Part shown: positions 20,801 to 31,571 of the stretch, one piece after another
Layout of the letters: the number at the start of each line of letters is the position of its first letter
Numbering within the stretch: position 1 is the first letter of the stretch
From: an uncultured Lachnospiraceae bacterium
Lineage (GTDB): Bacteria > Bacillota > Clostridia > Lachnospirales > Lachnospiraceae
DNA: 64,000 nucleotides
Assembly (NCBI GenBank): GCA_910588295.1
Contig: CAJUQO010000009.1
Location: 17,083 to 81,082, forward strand
Reading direction: 5' to 3'
Position numbers and translations under genes: made by a program
The notes under the pieces: model-generated
What the model saw: only the letters and a program-made list of their open reading frames with translations
Database searches by the model: none
What the model was told of the DNA's origin: nothing

Positions 20801-23350
20801 CGTTATATCTACGGACTGACGCTGCCGCCGATTTGCGTAGACGCCAACTACGATTTTACTTACAGATGCACGGATCTGGCGGGCAATGAGCTGGAAGCCG
20901 TACTGACACATACCTTCACGCTGGACCGCGCCAAACCCACGGGCGCTGTGACGGCTGAAGAACTCGTAAACGGCGCCCGGATCATGACATGGGAAAAGCT
21001 GCTTCATGTCATGACTTTTGGATTTTTCGGCAAAAACCGCGTCAGGGTTTCCCTGGCAGCCGCGGATGAGACCGCCGGCGTGGCTTCTGTCTGGTACCTG
21101 GCGTCCGAAACCTTCCTGAGCAAACGTGACCTGGAGAAAAGAACGGACTGGCTGAAATATAAAAACAAGAAGACTTTCAGATCGGACAGGTATCTGGTCG
21201 TGTATGGAAAGATTATTGACAAAGCCGGTAATATCAGGTACATCAGCACGGATGGCATTATTGTGGATGATAGGGCGCCGGAACCGGCGATAGTGATTAC
21301 GCCGACAAAGCCGGACTGGGGTAAAGGGATATACAGTGCGGCAGATCATCCCGGATTTGAGGTGTCCGTTACGGATCCGCCGGTTAAAGGGGTATATGCG
21401 GGACTGAAAAAAATCACATACAAGATTGTCAACAAAACGAATGGATATACGGAGACAGGCACTCTTGCGGAACTGAAAAAAGCGGCGCACAGACAGACAT
21501 GGACGGGTCATGTCAGGATCAATCCGTCCGGATTCTATTCTAATGACGTCCGTATCATGGTATCAGCCGAGGACTGGTCAGGCAACGACGCCGTATCTAA
21601 AGAAATCAGCGTGAGGATGGACAATAAGGCTCCGGTGGTCAGGTTTTCTTTCGACGAAAGTGATGCACAGAACGGCAGTTATTACCGGACTGATAAGAAA
21701 CTGACAATCACGGTGGAGGAGAGAAACTTTGACGCGTCTTACGCTCCGGAAGTGACATCTTCGGCGGGAGGCGGCTACAGGATCGGCCCATGGATGCACC
21801 GGGGGGAGAGCCATACGGCGGTTCTGGCCTTCACGGAAGACGGTGATTATACTGTGAGCTATCGATGTTATGACCTGGCGGGCAACAGATCTAATACAGA
21901 AGTGCTTCGGACATTTACCGTGGATAAAACGGCGCCGGCTTTTCAGGTGGCCTATGATAATCATGATGTTCAGAATGACAGCTACTACAGGGCCGCGAGA
22001 ACGGCCACGATTACAGTCACGGAACATAATTTTGACCCGGCAAAGATTGTGGTGAAGACGACGGCTTCATCGGGCGGCGTACCAGAGATCAGCGGCTGGT
22101 CCGGTTCCGGCGATATCCATACGGCAAAGATCAGCTTTTCCCATGATGCCGGCTATACGTTCAGCGTCAGCGGTACGGATCTGGCGGGCAACCGGTCGGC
22201 CGGAATCTTGCCGGAAAAATTTACGGTTGACCTGACGGCGCCGGAGATTACATTTGAGGGCATAAAAGATCGATCGGCTAACAATGGAGTCGTGGCGCCC
22301 GTGATTAGGATTCGGGATGCCAATTTTCTGGCCGATAGTACGGAAGTAACGCTGACAGGTGCGGGCCGCAAAGAACAGAACGTGGATAAGATGGCAACGG
22401 TCAGCCCGGATGCCTTCGGTATGGAAGTTCGATTTAAGAATTTTGCGGGGGGTATGGACGATATTTATACACTGAATTGTAAGTCTGTGGATAAAGCGGG
22501 CAACGAGAGTGTGGCGGCCATCCGTTTTTCCGTAAACCGTGAGGGGTCTGCCTACGAGTTGGATAAAACCACACAGACGTTGCTGGATCGGGGATATGCC
22601 AGCCGGCCGCAGGATATCATTGTTACGGAAATCAACGTGAACGAGTTAAAATTCATTGAACTTAGCTGCAGCCGGGACGGCGGAATCACCGTTCTGAGAG
22701 AGGGCACAGATTATACCGTGGAAAAGAGTGGTCGGGAAGAACAGTGGAAAAGGTATATTTACCGGATCCGCAGGGCATGTTTTGAGGCGGAGGGGACATA
22801 TGCCGTCAATATGTACTCCGAGGATGCGGCCCATAACAGGGCCTCCAATAAGTCTAAGGCAAAGACACTGGAATTTACGATAGATAAGACCGCTCCCACT
22901 ATGGCCGTGGCCAATCTGGAGGACGGCGGCCGTTATAAAGAGGAGAGCCATTTCTTCACGCTACATGTAAAGGATAATTTCTTTTTGGATTATGTGGAGG
23001 TCTGGCTGGACGGTGAGCTGATGCACACTTACAGAGGCGATGAACTAACGGCGGCGGAGGGAGAGATCCGTCTGGCTGTCGGCAGCCGCCGCCGTTATCA
23101 GACGATTTCGCTGGTATCCGTTGATAAGGCGGGCAATGTCGGCAGAAAGGCCTATGACCCGGTGACCCACGGACAAACAGACGCGTCCTACAGAGTACTG
23201 GTTACTGCCGACGGTTTCGTACAATTTGTAAATAATGTGCCGTTACTGACAGGGATAGCGCTGTCTGCCGCCGCCGTGATCCTGTTGGTTGTGCTGGCCG
23301 GAAAACGGAGGCGCAACAAGAAATGGAAAGAGAGAAAAATTTCCCCTTGA
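17804..23350 (+). CDS. Giant Ig-like repeat surface protein, membrane anchored
   Basis: An 1848-aa exported protein. Residues 1-39 form a signal peptide; a membrane helix near 1812-1832 followed by a basic tail (KRRRNKKWKERK) anchors it, and no LPXTG motif is present. The body is a chain of beta-sandwich domains of the bacterial Ig-like kind, each closing with a D-x-A/V-G-N motif; I count about eleven (DRVGN, DHAGN, DAAGN, DLAGN, DKAGN, DWSGN and others) between residues 620 and 1790. The repeats around residues 1280-1480 are the most alike, with ITVEERNFD / ITVTEHNFD cores. It is the last gene of the kinase operon, 85 bases behind the small membrane protein. It is likely an adhesin or wall-associated scaffold. 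Its stop codon lies inside the rpsL promoter. Confidence 0.8.
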   Translation: MKKEKKLGIKRIPAFLLAMALAFFACLPLNLYSMMAAESGAEDIRIKAELSEDAGSSGEESNNETEKDEASDGERKNGKVIFSGAYTEQAPLTLVYGTVGAAEVFSLRCEDERLPDEVLPDVSVLVGDKSVLGVAVDPENRTVTFTPRKVSGEPTRVELSMETEHYSFKGAIYIKVLPLPLAIDTGSITVSAPGKGSYTNSKIYDADDSVDVRATLKTSGEFSVTAQTEQEVKQYFTDVVFYNYASGLVNVQGENGTQSFCFAPGDLSLCTDIADVSVRNSYTVIADEKAADIPLIIKKRILSLAVADSERPFRSLAYTKPLRTLVDVEAGGEDTGFVGKDCAEMEGFSFPMVIDTTAKGLTEKNVRTEDTAVYGAHGEGLILDTATGNATGNYAFDLRNYTRGTLAISEEIDAEDYVTIDRTSSVRVCEIARDGRQVCCFGRDARIRFALGGGYNKIYLADGTDVTGTGIAGPVPAADISGGVNELSFYLTREEPVAAGTVRAKTKPFRLYFVYDQDAPDCTKMVFGVKNRVISDLASVITFGIYDNKQMVADVSFDDAVAGVNSWSYFIAATDRDGTYEELLENAVFQAGTADGRIPVGTLAGGQPPGEGNNYVVFVKVTDRVGNSGIYGSNGIVLENFRDISVSYRERAAGEAESAGTWNGITYYSGDAVLTLKAEENAGESGYYSGLKNMAYVVTRHSGDGKIVTDREKTIVTKNTEDHAVLPAFPGEVTLAGLREYCVITKTLEFANNPQKSQIITVSAEAGDHAGNIMGKPSRHTIVLDSICPEVTSSCTQANHHGAFLNGSYANSGVTYTVTVRERFLQKLKVHINDMSCTLAELEAKKDSLGISSVTKDAEADISQSTDETVYHFSITFTADGEYTLQTTAVDAAGNSGHDSPFYFVIDTVRPKLELTYTAVHTDGTRMVLDLSKDRVFAGGDVSHVTVSAVVTERNFAPGEAELIVRATDSRGREVRVADYDAAIRSGWINKGCVSGADNRYIYGLTLPPICVDANYDFTYRCTDLAGNELEAVLTHTFTLDRAKPTGAVTAEELVNGARIMTWEKLLHVMTFGFFGKNRVRVSLAAADETAGVASVWYLASETFLSKRDLEKRTDWLKYKNKKTFRSDRYLVVYGKIIDKAGNIRYISTDGIIVDDRAPEPAIVITPTKPDWGKGIYSAADHPGFEVSVTDPPVKGVYAGLKKITYKIVNKTNGYTETGTLAELKKAAHRQTWTGHVRINPSGFYSNDVRIMVSAEDWSGNDAVSKEISVRMDNKAPVVRFSFDESDAQNGSYYRTDKKLTITVEERNFDASYAPEVTSSAGGGYRIGPWMHRGESHTAVLAFTEDGDYTVSYRCYDLAGNRSNTEVLRTFTVDKTAPAFQVAYDNHDVQNDSYYRAARTATITVTEHNFDPAKIVVKTTASSGGVPEISGWSGSGDIHTAKISFSHDAGYTFSVSGTDLAGNRSAGILPEKFTVDLTAPEITFEGIKDRSANNGVVAPVIRIRDANFLADSTEVTLTGAGRKEQNVDKMATVSPDAFGMEVRFKNFAGGMDDIYTLNCKSVDKAGNESVAAIRFSVNREGSAYELDKTTQTLLDRGYASRPQDIIVTEINVNELKFIELSCSRDGGITVLREGTDYTVEKSGREEQWKRYIYRIRRACFEAEGTYAVNMYSEDAAHNRASNKSKAKTLEFTIDKTAPTMAVANLEDGGRYKEESHFFTLHVKDNFFLDYVEVWLDGELMHTYRGDELTAAEGEIRLAVGSRRRYQTISLVSVDKAGNVGRKAYDPVTHGQTDASYRVLVTADGFVQFVNNVPLLTGIALSAAAVILLVVLAGKRRRNKKWKERKISP

Positions 23351-23375
23351 CAGCCATACAAACTGAACGTATAAT
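23347..23375 (+). promoter_or_regulatory. Promoter of rpsL-rpsG-fusA
   Basis: TTGACA at 23347-23352, a 17-base spacer and perfect TATAAT at 23370-23375. The -35 box contains the TGA stop codon (23348-23350) of the preceding surface-protein gene, so there is no spare base between the units and no terminator between them. Confidence 0.88.
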
Positions 23376-23468
23376 AACCCATGCGTGCACAAAACAGGCA
23401 GTTATTTTTGTGTGCGTTTGACGAAGAAAAATAGCAACCGCAGAGAACTTTTACAGGAGGTGAAAGGA

Positions 23469-23885
23469 ATGCCCACATTTAATCAGTTAGTAAGAAAGGG
23501 ACGCCAGACATCAGTAAAGAAGTCCAACGCTCCGGCTCTTCAGAAAAGCTTCAACTCTCTGAGGAAAAAAACTACGGATATGTCCTCTCCCCAGAAGAGG
23601 GGCGTATGCACGGCAGTTAAGACGGCAACTCCTAAAAAGCCGAATTCAGCGCTCAGAAAGATCGCCAGGGTTCGTCTTTCTAACGGAATCGAGGTTACAT
23701 CCTACATTCCGGGTGAGGGCCACAATCTGCAGGAGCACAGTGTTGTGCTGATCCGCGGCGGCCGTGTTAAAGATTTACCTGGTACGAGATACCACATTAT
23801 CAGAGGTACTCTGGATACGGCAGGTGTTGCAAACCGGAAACAGGCCCGTTCCAAATACGGCGCCAAGAGGCCCAAAAAGAAATAA
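23469..23885 (+). CDS. rpsL: 30S ribosomal protein S12
   Basis: A 138-aa S12, a decoding-centre protein that monitors codon-anticodon pairing. It has the Firmicute-type insertion before SSPQKRGVCT and the highly conserved TPKKPNSALRK loop in which the lysine equivalent to E. coli K43 is retained, so no streptomycin-resistance change is visible there; the second hot spot region GGRVKDLPG is also wild type. The ATG at 23469 has AGGAGGTGAAAGG; a longer in-frame start at 23385 lies close to the transcription start and lacks such a site. Confidence 0.97.
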   Translation: MPTFNQLVRKGRQTSVKKSNAPALQKSFNSLRKKTTDMSSPQKRGVCTAVKTATPKKPNSALRKIARVRLSNGIEVTSYIPGEGHNLQEHSVVLIRGGRVKDLPGTRYHIIRGTLDTAGVANRKQARSKYGAKRPKKK

Positions 23886-24182
23886 TTTTAGGAAATCGGA
23901 TTTCCGAACGTAACAAGTATCACAGAGAGTATCACAGAAAATTGTTTTGTACGGTATTCCATATACCCTGTCGGTTGCGGGTCATATAGAGGATTTTACT
24001 CGTGCGAACACAAGACGGCGGGAGGTAAACTGCATACGCCCGTCATGTGAGTACCGATGAGATAATCATTTGTAACTATTCAGGACAGGTCGAAGCGCGA
24101 GGCTGATTTTAGATAGCTTTTTGCATCGTAACTGTGAAGATACGGAATGGTTATAATCATTTTGATTAAGGAGGGAAGTAAC
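23886..24182 (+). promoter_or_regulatory. Long rpsL-rpsG intergenic leader
   Basis: These 297 bases hold no gene. A hairpin at 24014-24044 (GACGGCG with CGCCCGTC, one bulge) and several short inverted repeats suggest a structured mRNA. In the E. coli str operon S7 binds the rpsL-rpsG gap and represses; a comparable role here is possible but I cannot match the S7 site by eye. A direct repeat AGTATCACAGA occurs twice near 23918-23938. Confidence 0.4.
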
Positions 24183-24653
24183 GTGCCACGTAAAGGACAT
24201 ACACCAAAAAGAGATGTTTTAGCAGATCCGATGTACAACAGCAAAGTGGTCACCAAGCTTATCAACAACATCATGTTGGACGGTAAGAAGGGTATTGCCC
24301 AGAAGATTGTGTACGGCGCGTTTGCTAAAATGGAAGCAAAGTCCGGGAAGCCGGCTTTGGATGTATTTGAAGAAGCTATGAATAATATCATGCCGGTGCT
24401 GGAAGTAAAGGCCAGACGTATCGGCGGCGCTACCTATCAGGTTCCGATCGAGGTAAGGCCCGACAGGCGTCAGGCCCTGGCCCTACGCTGGATCACCATG
24501 TTCTCCCGCAAGAGAGGCGAGAAAACCATGGAAGACAGGCTGGCGAATGAACTTCTGGATGCCATGAATAATACGGGAGCTTCTGTAAAGCGTAAAGAAG
24601 ACATGCATAAGATGGCAGAGGCCAACAAGGCATTTGCTCATTACAGATTCTAG
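24183..24653 (+). CDS. rpsG: 30S ribosomal protein S7
   Basis: A 156-aa S7, a primary 16S rRNA-binding protein that nucleates assembly of the small-subunit head. Signatures are PRKGHTPKRDVLADPMYNSK at the N-terminus, GGATYQVPIEVRPDRRQALA near residue 80 and the C-terminal KREDMHKMAEANKAFAHYRF type tail (here RKEDMHKMAEANKAFAHYRF). The GTG at 24183 has AAGGAGGG at 24168-24175, which decides against the longer frame start at 24147. fusA follows 14 bases downstream. Confidence 0.97.
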   Translation: MPRKGHTPKRDVLADPMYNSKVVTKLINNIMLDGKKGIAQKIVYGAFAKMEAKSGKPALDVFEEAMNNIMPVLEVKARRIGGATYQVPIEVRPDRRQALALRWITMFSRKRGEKTMEDRLANELLDAMNNTGASVKRKEDMHKMAEANKAFAHYRF

Positions 24654-24667
24654 AGGAGGAAATCTCA

Positions 24668-26785
<2,118 letters not shown>

Positions 26786-26816
26786 GGAAATAAAGCAATT
26801 ACACTGATTTTTGTGC

Positions 26817-26845
26817 TTGCAAATATCCTTGGTTTACCATATAAT
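26817..26845 (+). promoter_or_regulatory. Internal promoter for tuf
   Basis: TTGCAA at 26817-26822, 17-base spacer and perfect TATAAT at 26840-26845, in the 142-base fusA-tuf gap. It would give EF-Tu its own, higher expression. Confidence 0.75.
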
Positions 26846-26927
26846 CTAGGATAGCAGCCACAGGACTGAAAAGTAATCAATAGTGAATAGCCCGGGAGGG
26901 GCAAAGATTTTAAGGAGGACTTTAGAA

Positions 26928-28115
<1,188 letters not shown>

Positions 28116-28139
28116 TGATAATTTATTCAGTAAAATCAG

Positions 28140-28170
28140 GGCTTTCGGGGATTTCTCCGAAAGCCTTTTT
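28140..28170 (+). terminator. Terminator behind tuf
   Basis: A perfect 9-base-pair stem GGCTTTCGG (28140-28148) with CCGAAAGCC (28157-28165), followed by TTTTT. It marks the left limit of the foreign-looking region. Confidence 0.9.
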
Positions 28171-28253
28171 ACGTGAAACAATTCAAAATACTCTGTGATG
28201 CTAATATGGTTCTAAAAAATTTGTTCATCAGTAAAATGCATTCAAAATATCTT

Positions 28254-28409
28254 CTAAGAGCTCTCTACGGGAATATTAAATGAGTTCATCAAACTATCTA
28301 TCCATATGTTGTATTCATCACTATCAATTTTTTCACTTTCCAGTTCTTTATTCAATTCATACCAACGAGATACAAGAGATGCAATCTGCGGACTTTCTAT
28401 GTTGTGTTA
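28254..28409 (-). pseudogene. Remnant of an unknown minus-strand gene
   Basis: Between the tuf terminator and the integrase remnant lies A/T-rich DNA. On the minus strand about 50 codons read without interruption as a natural-looking protein end (for example PQIASLVSRWYELNKE and SDEYNIWIDSLMNSF) up to a TAG at 28254-28256, but there is an in-frame stop immediately upstream and no start or ribosome binding site. It is probably a 3' gene scrap left by earlier insertions. No family recognised. The remainder of 28172-28430 shows nothing else. Confidence 0.3.
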
Positions 28410-28427
28410 AAATTCATATTTTAGGAG

Positions 28428-28906
28428 GATTGGCAGGGGAACAAGAAGAAAAAGCAGAAACGTGGGTTTAAAACAAAAAAAGAAGCATTGGAGTGGTAAA
28501 ATAATTTCAAACCGTCTGCCAATGCCAATATAGATATGACGATGGGCGCATTTGTGGAGATTTATTTTCCTGACAAAAAGGGTGAGCTGAAAGAGCGTTC
28601 TATCAAGGATAAAAGATATGTGATAGAAGCGCATATATTGCCACATTTTCAAAATAAGAAAATGAATGAAATAACGCCATCAAATATTATTCAGTGGCAG
28701 AATTTTATGGTGGAGAAAGGCTATGCATCGACTTATCTCCGCATGGTGCAAAATCAGATTACAGCATTATTTCCCATGCGAGCAGCGTCTATAATCTGTC
28801 AAATAGTCCATGTAAGAGAGTGAAAAAGATGGGAAAGACGGATGCGGATAAGCTGGATCTTTGAACGAAAGAAGAATATGACCAATTTATCAGTACGGTT
28901 GAGGTT
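28428..28906 (+). pseudogene. Tyrosine-type (phage/ICE) integrase, N-terminal remnant
   Basis: The remains encode the arm-binding and SAM-like core-binding domains of a tyrosine recombinase of the Tn916/phage type: KQKRGFKTKKEALEW, then MGAFVEIYFPDKKGE, KMNEITPSNIIQWQNFM and, in a shifted frame, YNLSNSPCKRVKKMGK and TKEEYDQFISTVE. It is dead: a TAA at 28497 replaces the codon after EW, a frameshift occurs near 28770-28782, a TGA at 28862 replaces an expected codon in DLxTKEEY, and the catalytic domain is missing because the sequence runs straight into the end of vsr. It shows that a mobile element once lay next to tuf and is the likely source of the following restriction-modification genes. 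Confidence 0.8.
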
Positions 28907-29336
28907 GGAAATCTCCGATCTGCGTATCCCAGATGGCTTCTTCGATAATTTTAATACATTCATCCGTACGTCTGACAATATCCTGCCCCCAGAAATGGAT
29001 AACCGTCCAGCCAAGGAACAGGAGCTTTTTGTCTGTTTCCACGTCACGGTTCCGGTTCCGTTCGATTTTCTTAATCCAATAGTCCGGATTTTTCCCTTTT
29101 TCTAAACGCAGCTTCAGAATCTCCCAGTCTTTACCGTGAAAAAATTCACTGTCACAGAAAATGGCAATTTTGTATTTTGTCAATACGATATCCGGTGATC
29201 CGGGAAGGAGTTTATAATTTTTTCGGTAACGATAGCCCCTATGCCACAGGGCTTTGCGAAGCCGTATCTCTATGGAGGTGTCAGAGCCGTGGATTTTGCT
29301 CATGTTTTTTGATATGATTTTCTGGCTACGGGCCAT
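28890..29336 (-). CDS. vsr: Very short patch repair endonuclease (Vsr)
   Basis: A 148-aa Vsr that nicks at T:G mismatches formed when 5-methylcytosine deaminates, limiting mutation caused by the neighbouring C5 methyltransferase. The fold signature is present: MSKIHGSDTSIEIRLRKALW at the N-terminus, the catalytic GSPDIVLTKYKIAIF with its aspartate near residue 49, FCDSEFFHGKDW, and the C-terminal LGWTVIHFWGQDI. Its last 17 bases overlap the integrase remnant on the other strand, so its C-terminal end may have been created at the junction. It is divergent from the methyltransferase gene. Confidence 0.9.
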   Translation of the reverse strand: MARSQKIISKNMSKIHGSDTSIEIRLRKALWHRGYRYRKNYKLLPGSPDIVLTKYKIAIFCDSEFFHGKDWEILKLRLEKGKNPDYWIKKIERNRNRDVETDKKLLFLGWTVIHFWGQDIVRRTDECIKIIEEAIWDTQIGDFQPQPY

Positions 29337-29447
29337 AATGGTTTCCTCTTTAGATTCTTAAGAATACCCATATTTTAGCAGGAAAAATCAAAAGTGTAAA
29401 TATTTTACCGCGGGCGTCCCTCCTTTTTCAGGACGGTAAGTATTTAA

Positions 29448-29507
29448 TTGACGGTATAAATGAATTGTTTTATACTGGACAAGTACAAATGGGGGTAAAT
29501 TTGTACT
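29448..29507 (+). promoter_or_regulatory. Methyltransferase promoter with palindrome at the start site
   Basis: TTGACG at 29448-29453, 17-base spacer and TATACT at 29471-29476. Immediately downstream, AGTACAAAT (29482-29490) and ATTTGTACT (29499-29507) form a perfect 9-base inverted repeat around GGGGGTAA, covering the expected transcription start. The position suits a repressor operator or a 5' mRNA hairpin. Confidence 0.65.
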
Positions 29508-29528
29508 GGAAAATGGAGAGTAAATTTG

Positions 29529-30734
29529 GTGGGCGCTTTAGAATATAAACAATACAGCAAATATTGTGAAAACAGGGATGTAATTTCTCTGTTTTCAGGT
29601 GCTATGGGGCTGGATCTTGGGCTGATCAAAGCGGGACTCCGTGTCGTGATCGGACAGGACTTTGATGCTTTCTGTGTAAAGACAATGCAGGCGAACGGCT
29701 ATGAAGTGCTGGAGGGAGATATCAGAGCGATCGGGCCGCAGCAGGTATTGGATTATGTGGGACTGCATGTAGGTGAACCTTTTATGATCTGTGGGGGACC
29801 GCCCTGCCAGCCCTTTTCGACGGCGGGAAAGAGACTGGGGATTAACGATCCAAGAGGCAGCCTGTTTATGGATTTTATCCGAATGATCGATTATATTCGG
29901 CCCAGATTTTTTGTGATGGAGAACGTAAAGGGAATCATGTCTGCACCGTTGAAACATGTGCCTTTGACGGAAAGGGATGAGAAAGATCCCGAGCAGCACC
30001 TGGGGACGGTTCTGGATGTGATCTTGTCAGAGTTTGACAAGTTAGGGTATAAGACTGTTTATGGCGTACTGGATGCTGTCAATTATGGTGTGCCGCAATT
30101 TAGAGAACGATTTGTATTGGTTGGAAGCAGAGACAAGGAAGAAATTTTTCTACCGATACCAACACATTTTTCCATGCATCAGAATCAGGAATATCAGTGG
30201 CAGACCGTACGGAGTGCAATAAAAAGCTTGGAATTTGACAATGGAGAATGTGCCGCGTTTAGCGAGGATCGCTTAAAATTTCTTAAAATGGTTCCGGAGG
30301 GCGGGAACTGGAGGGATTTACCACAGGAAATCGTTCCAATGGCTATGGGCGGTGCTTATACGTCTGGGGGCGGTAAGGTGGGGTTTTACAGAAGGCTTTC
30401 TTATGACCAGCCTTCGCCGACCGTGGTGACGTCTCCGGTGCAGAAAGCCACGATGATGTGCCATCCTACCCAGGACAGACCCTTGAGTGTGAAAGAATAT
30501 GCCAGGATCCAGCAATTTCCGGATGAATGGGTGTTTACTGGGACGACCGCGGCGAAGTACAGGCAGATCGGTAATGCGGTTCCGGTCGGAATGGCGGAAG
30601 CCATAGGAAAAGCAGTCATAGCTACTGCCAATAAGTCAGCAGTGGTTGCGACAAAAAGATTCAGAGGAACCAATGTACATAACCGAATTAAAAATGCGAT
30701 AGAGCTAGGGGGGAACAGGCTTGGCGTTAAATAA
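29529..30734 (+). CDS. C5 DNA cytosine methyltransferase (type II modification enzyme)
   Basis: About 401 aa, S-adenosylmethionine dependent. Motif I VISLFSGAMGLDLG near residue 20, motif IV GGPPCQPFS with the catalytic cysteine near 92, motif VI FFVMENVKG near 132, motif VIII QFRERFVLVG near 193, a target-recognition region around 215-320 and the C-terminal motifs with RQIGNAVPVGMAEAIG near 345. The start is either TTG 29526 or GTG 29529; GGAGAG at 29515-29520 suits GTG better. The endonuclease gene overlaps its end by 14 bases. The recognition sequence cannot be read from the protein. Confidence 0.92.
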   Translation: MGALEYKQYSKYCENRDVISLFSGAMGLDLGLIKAGLRVVIGQDFDAFCVKTMQANGYEVLEGDIRAIGPQQVLDYVGLHVGEPFMICGGPPCQPFSTAGKRLGINDPRGSLFMDFIRMIDYIRPRFFVMENVKGIMSAPLKHVPLTERDEKDPEQHLGTVLDVILSEFDKLGYKTVYGVLDAVNYGVPQFRERFVLVGSRDKEEIFLPIPTHFSMHQNQEYQWQTVRSAIKSLEFDNGECAAFSEDRLKFLKMVPEGGNWRDLPQEIVPMAMGGAYTSGGGKVGFYRRLSYDQPSPTVVTSPVQKATMMCHPTQDRPLSVKEYARIQQFPDEWVFTGTTAAKYRQIGNAVPVGMAEAIGKAVIATANKSAVVATKRFRGTNVHNRIKNAIELGGNRLGVK

Positions 30735-31464
30735 TTCCTATGATGAACAGGCAGTTATTCGGGCAATAGCGTCTGCGTTGGACACGTTTTATGAAATATT
30801 AATCGAGAAGATTGATGGACTGAACATACAGAAGATCATGAAGCGGAAAAATCCATATCTGTATCGGGCAAAGGCCATGGAGAGCGCGGCGGAGATAGTG
30901 GAATCTGTGTTGACAGCTTTTGTCAGCTCCAGTGAGGAAACGATATTTGGGAATTGTTTTTTTGAACCGATTGCCCTTGCGGCAAGTGGCGGAAATAAGG
31001 CTTTGGCAGAAGGTATTGACATTATGATTCATAATAAAGAGTCAAATACCATTTCCGCTATTGCGGTTAAGAGCGGGCCATCCGTATTTAACGCCGATAG
31101 TAAAAAGCGGCAAGAGCAGAATTTTATGGCAGCTTCTAAACTGGCTCAACAGGTGAAAGCAAGATATGAAGCATATATCGGTTACTGTTATGGAAAAAAG
31201 AAAGAGACGGGGCGGGGAAGACCCAAAATGTATCAGGAACTCGCCGGAAAGAGGTTTTGGGCGGAGCTGACAGGCGATGATGAGTTTTACGTAAAGATCA
31301 TCGGGTACATGGGTACGATGCCGGAACAGTATGTGGCAGGCTATAAGGAAAGCTATCATAAGGCGGCTAACCGGCTGGTGAGGGAATTTTCCAATAGCTT
31401 TTGCAGGGAAGACGGGAGTATTGACTGGGAAAAACTGGTGGAGTTCAATTCGGGAGATTCGTGA
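30721..31464 (+). CDS. Type II restriction endonuclease, PmeII-like
   Basis: A 247-aa protein starting at TTG 30721 behind AGGGGGG, overlapping the methyltransferase gene by 14 bases. The region KRKNPYLYRAKAMESAAEIV near residues 40-60 and the EGIDIMIHNKESNTISAIAVKSGPSVFN segment near residues 97-124 resemble the PmeII family; D101 and the AIAVKSG strand (residues 115-121) could form a PD-(D/E)XK-like site. Placement with a C5 methyltransferase and vsr strongly supports a cognate endonuclease. The specific family name rests on memory of the KNPYLFRAK-type motif, so the family is less certain than the role. Confidence 0.78.
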   Translation: MALNNSYDEQAVIRAIASALDTFYEILIEKIDGLNIQKIMKRKNPYLYRAKAMESAAEIVESVLTAFVSSSEETIFGNCFFEPIALAASGGNKALAEGIDIMIHNKESNTISAIAVKSGPSVFNADSKKRQEQNFMAASKLAQQVKARYEAYIGYCYGKKKETGRGRPKMYQELAGKRFWAELTGDDEFYVKIIGYMGTMPEQYVAGYKESYHKAANRLVREFSNSFCREDGSIDWEKLVEFNSGDS

Positions 31465-31571
31465 TAAGTGAAATTTTGCCTGAGGTAATAGAAGGGAGTA
31501 TTATTATGGTAGCTAATAGAAGTAAAATGTGATATTAGTCAGTATTGATTGATACCAGATAAGGATAGATT

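Noticed and set aside
28254..28409. Antibiotic-recognition (TipAS-like) domain in the minus-strand scrap
   Set aside because: A short ASLVSRWYEL stretch is vaguely similar, but it is too short and the surrounding residues do not fit.
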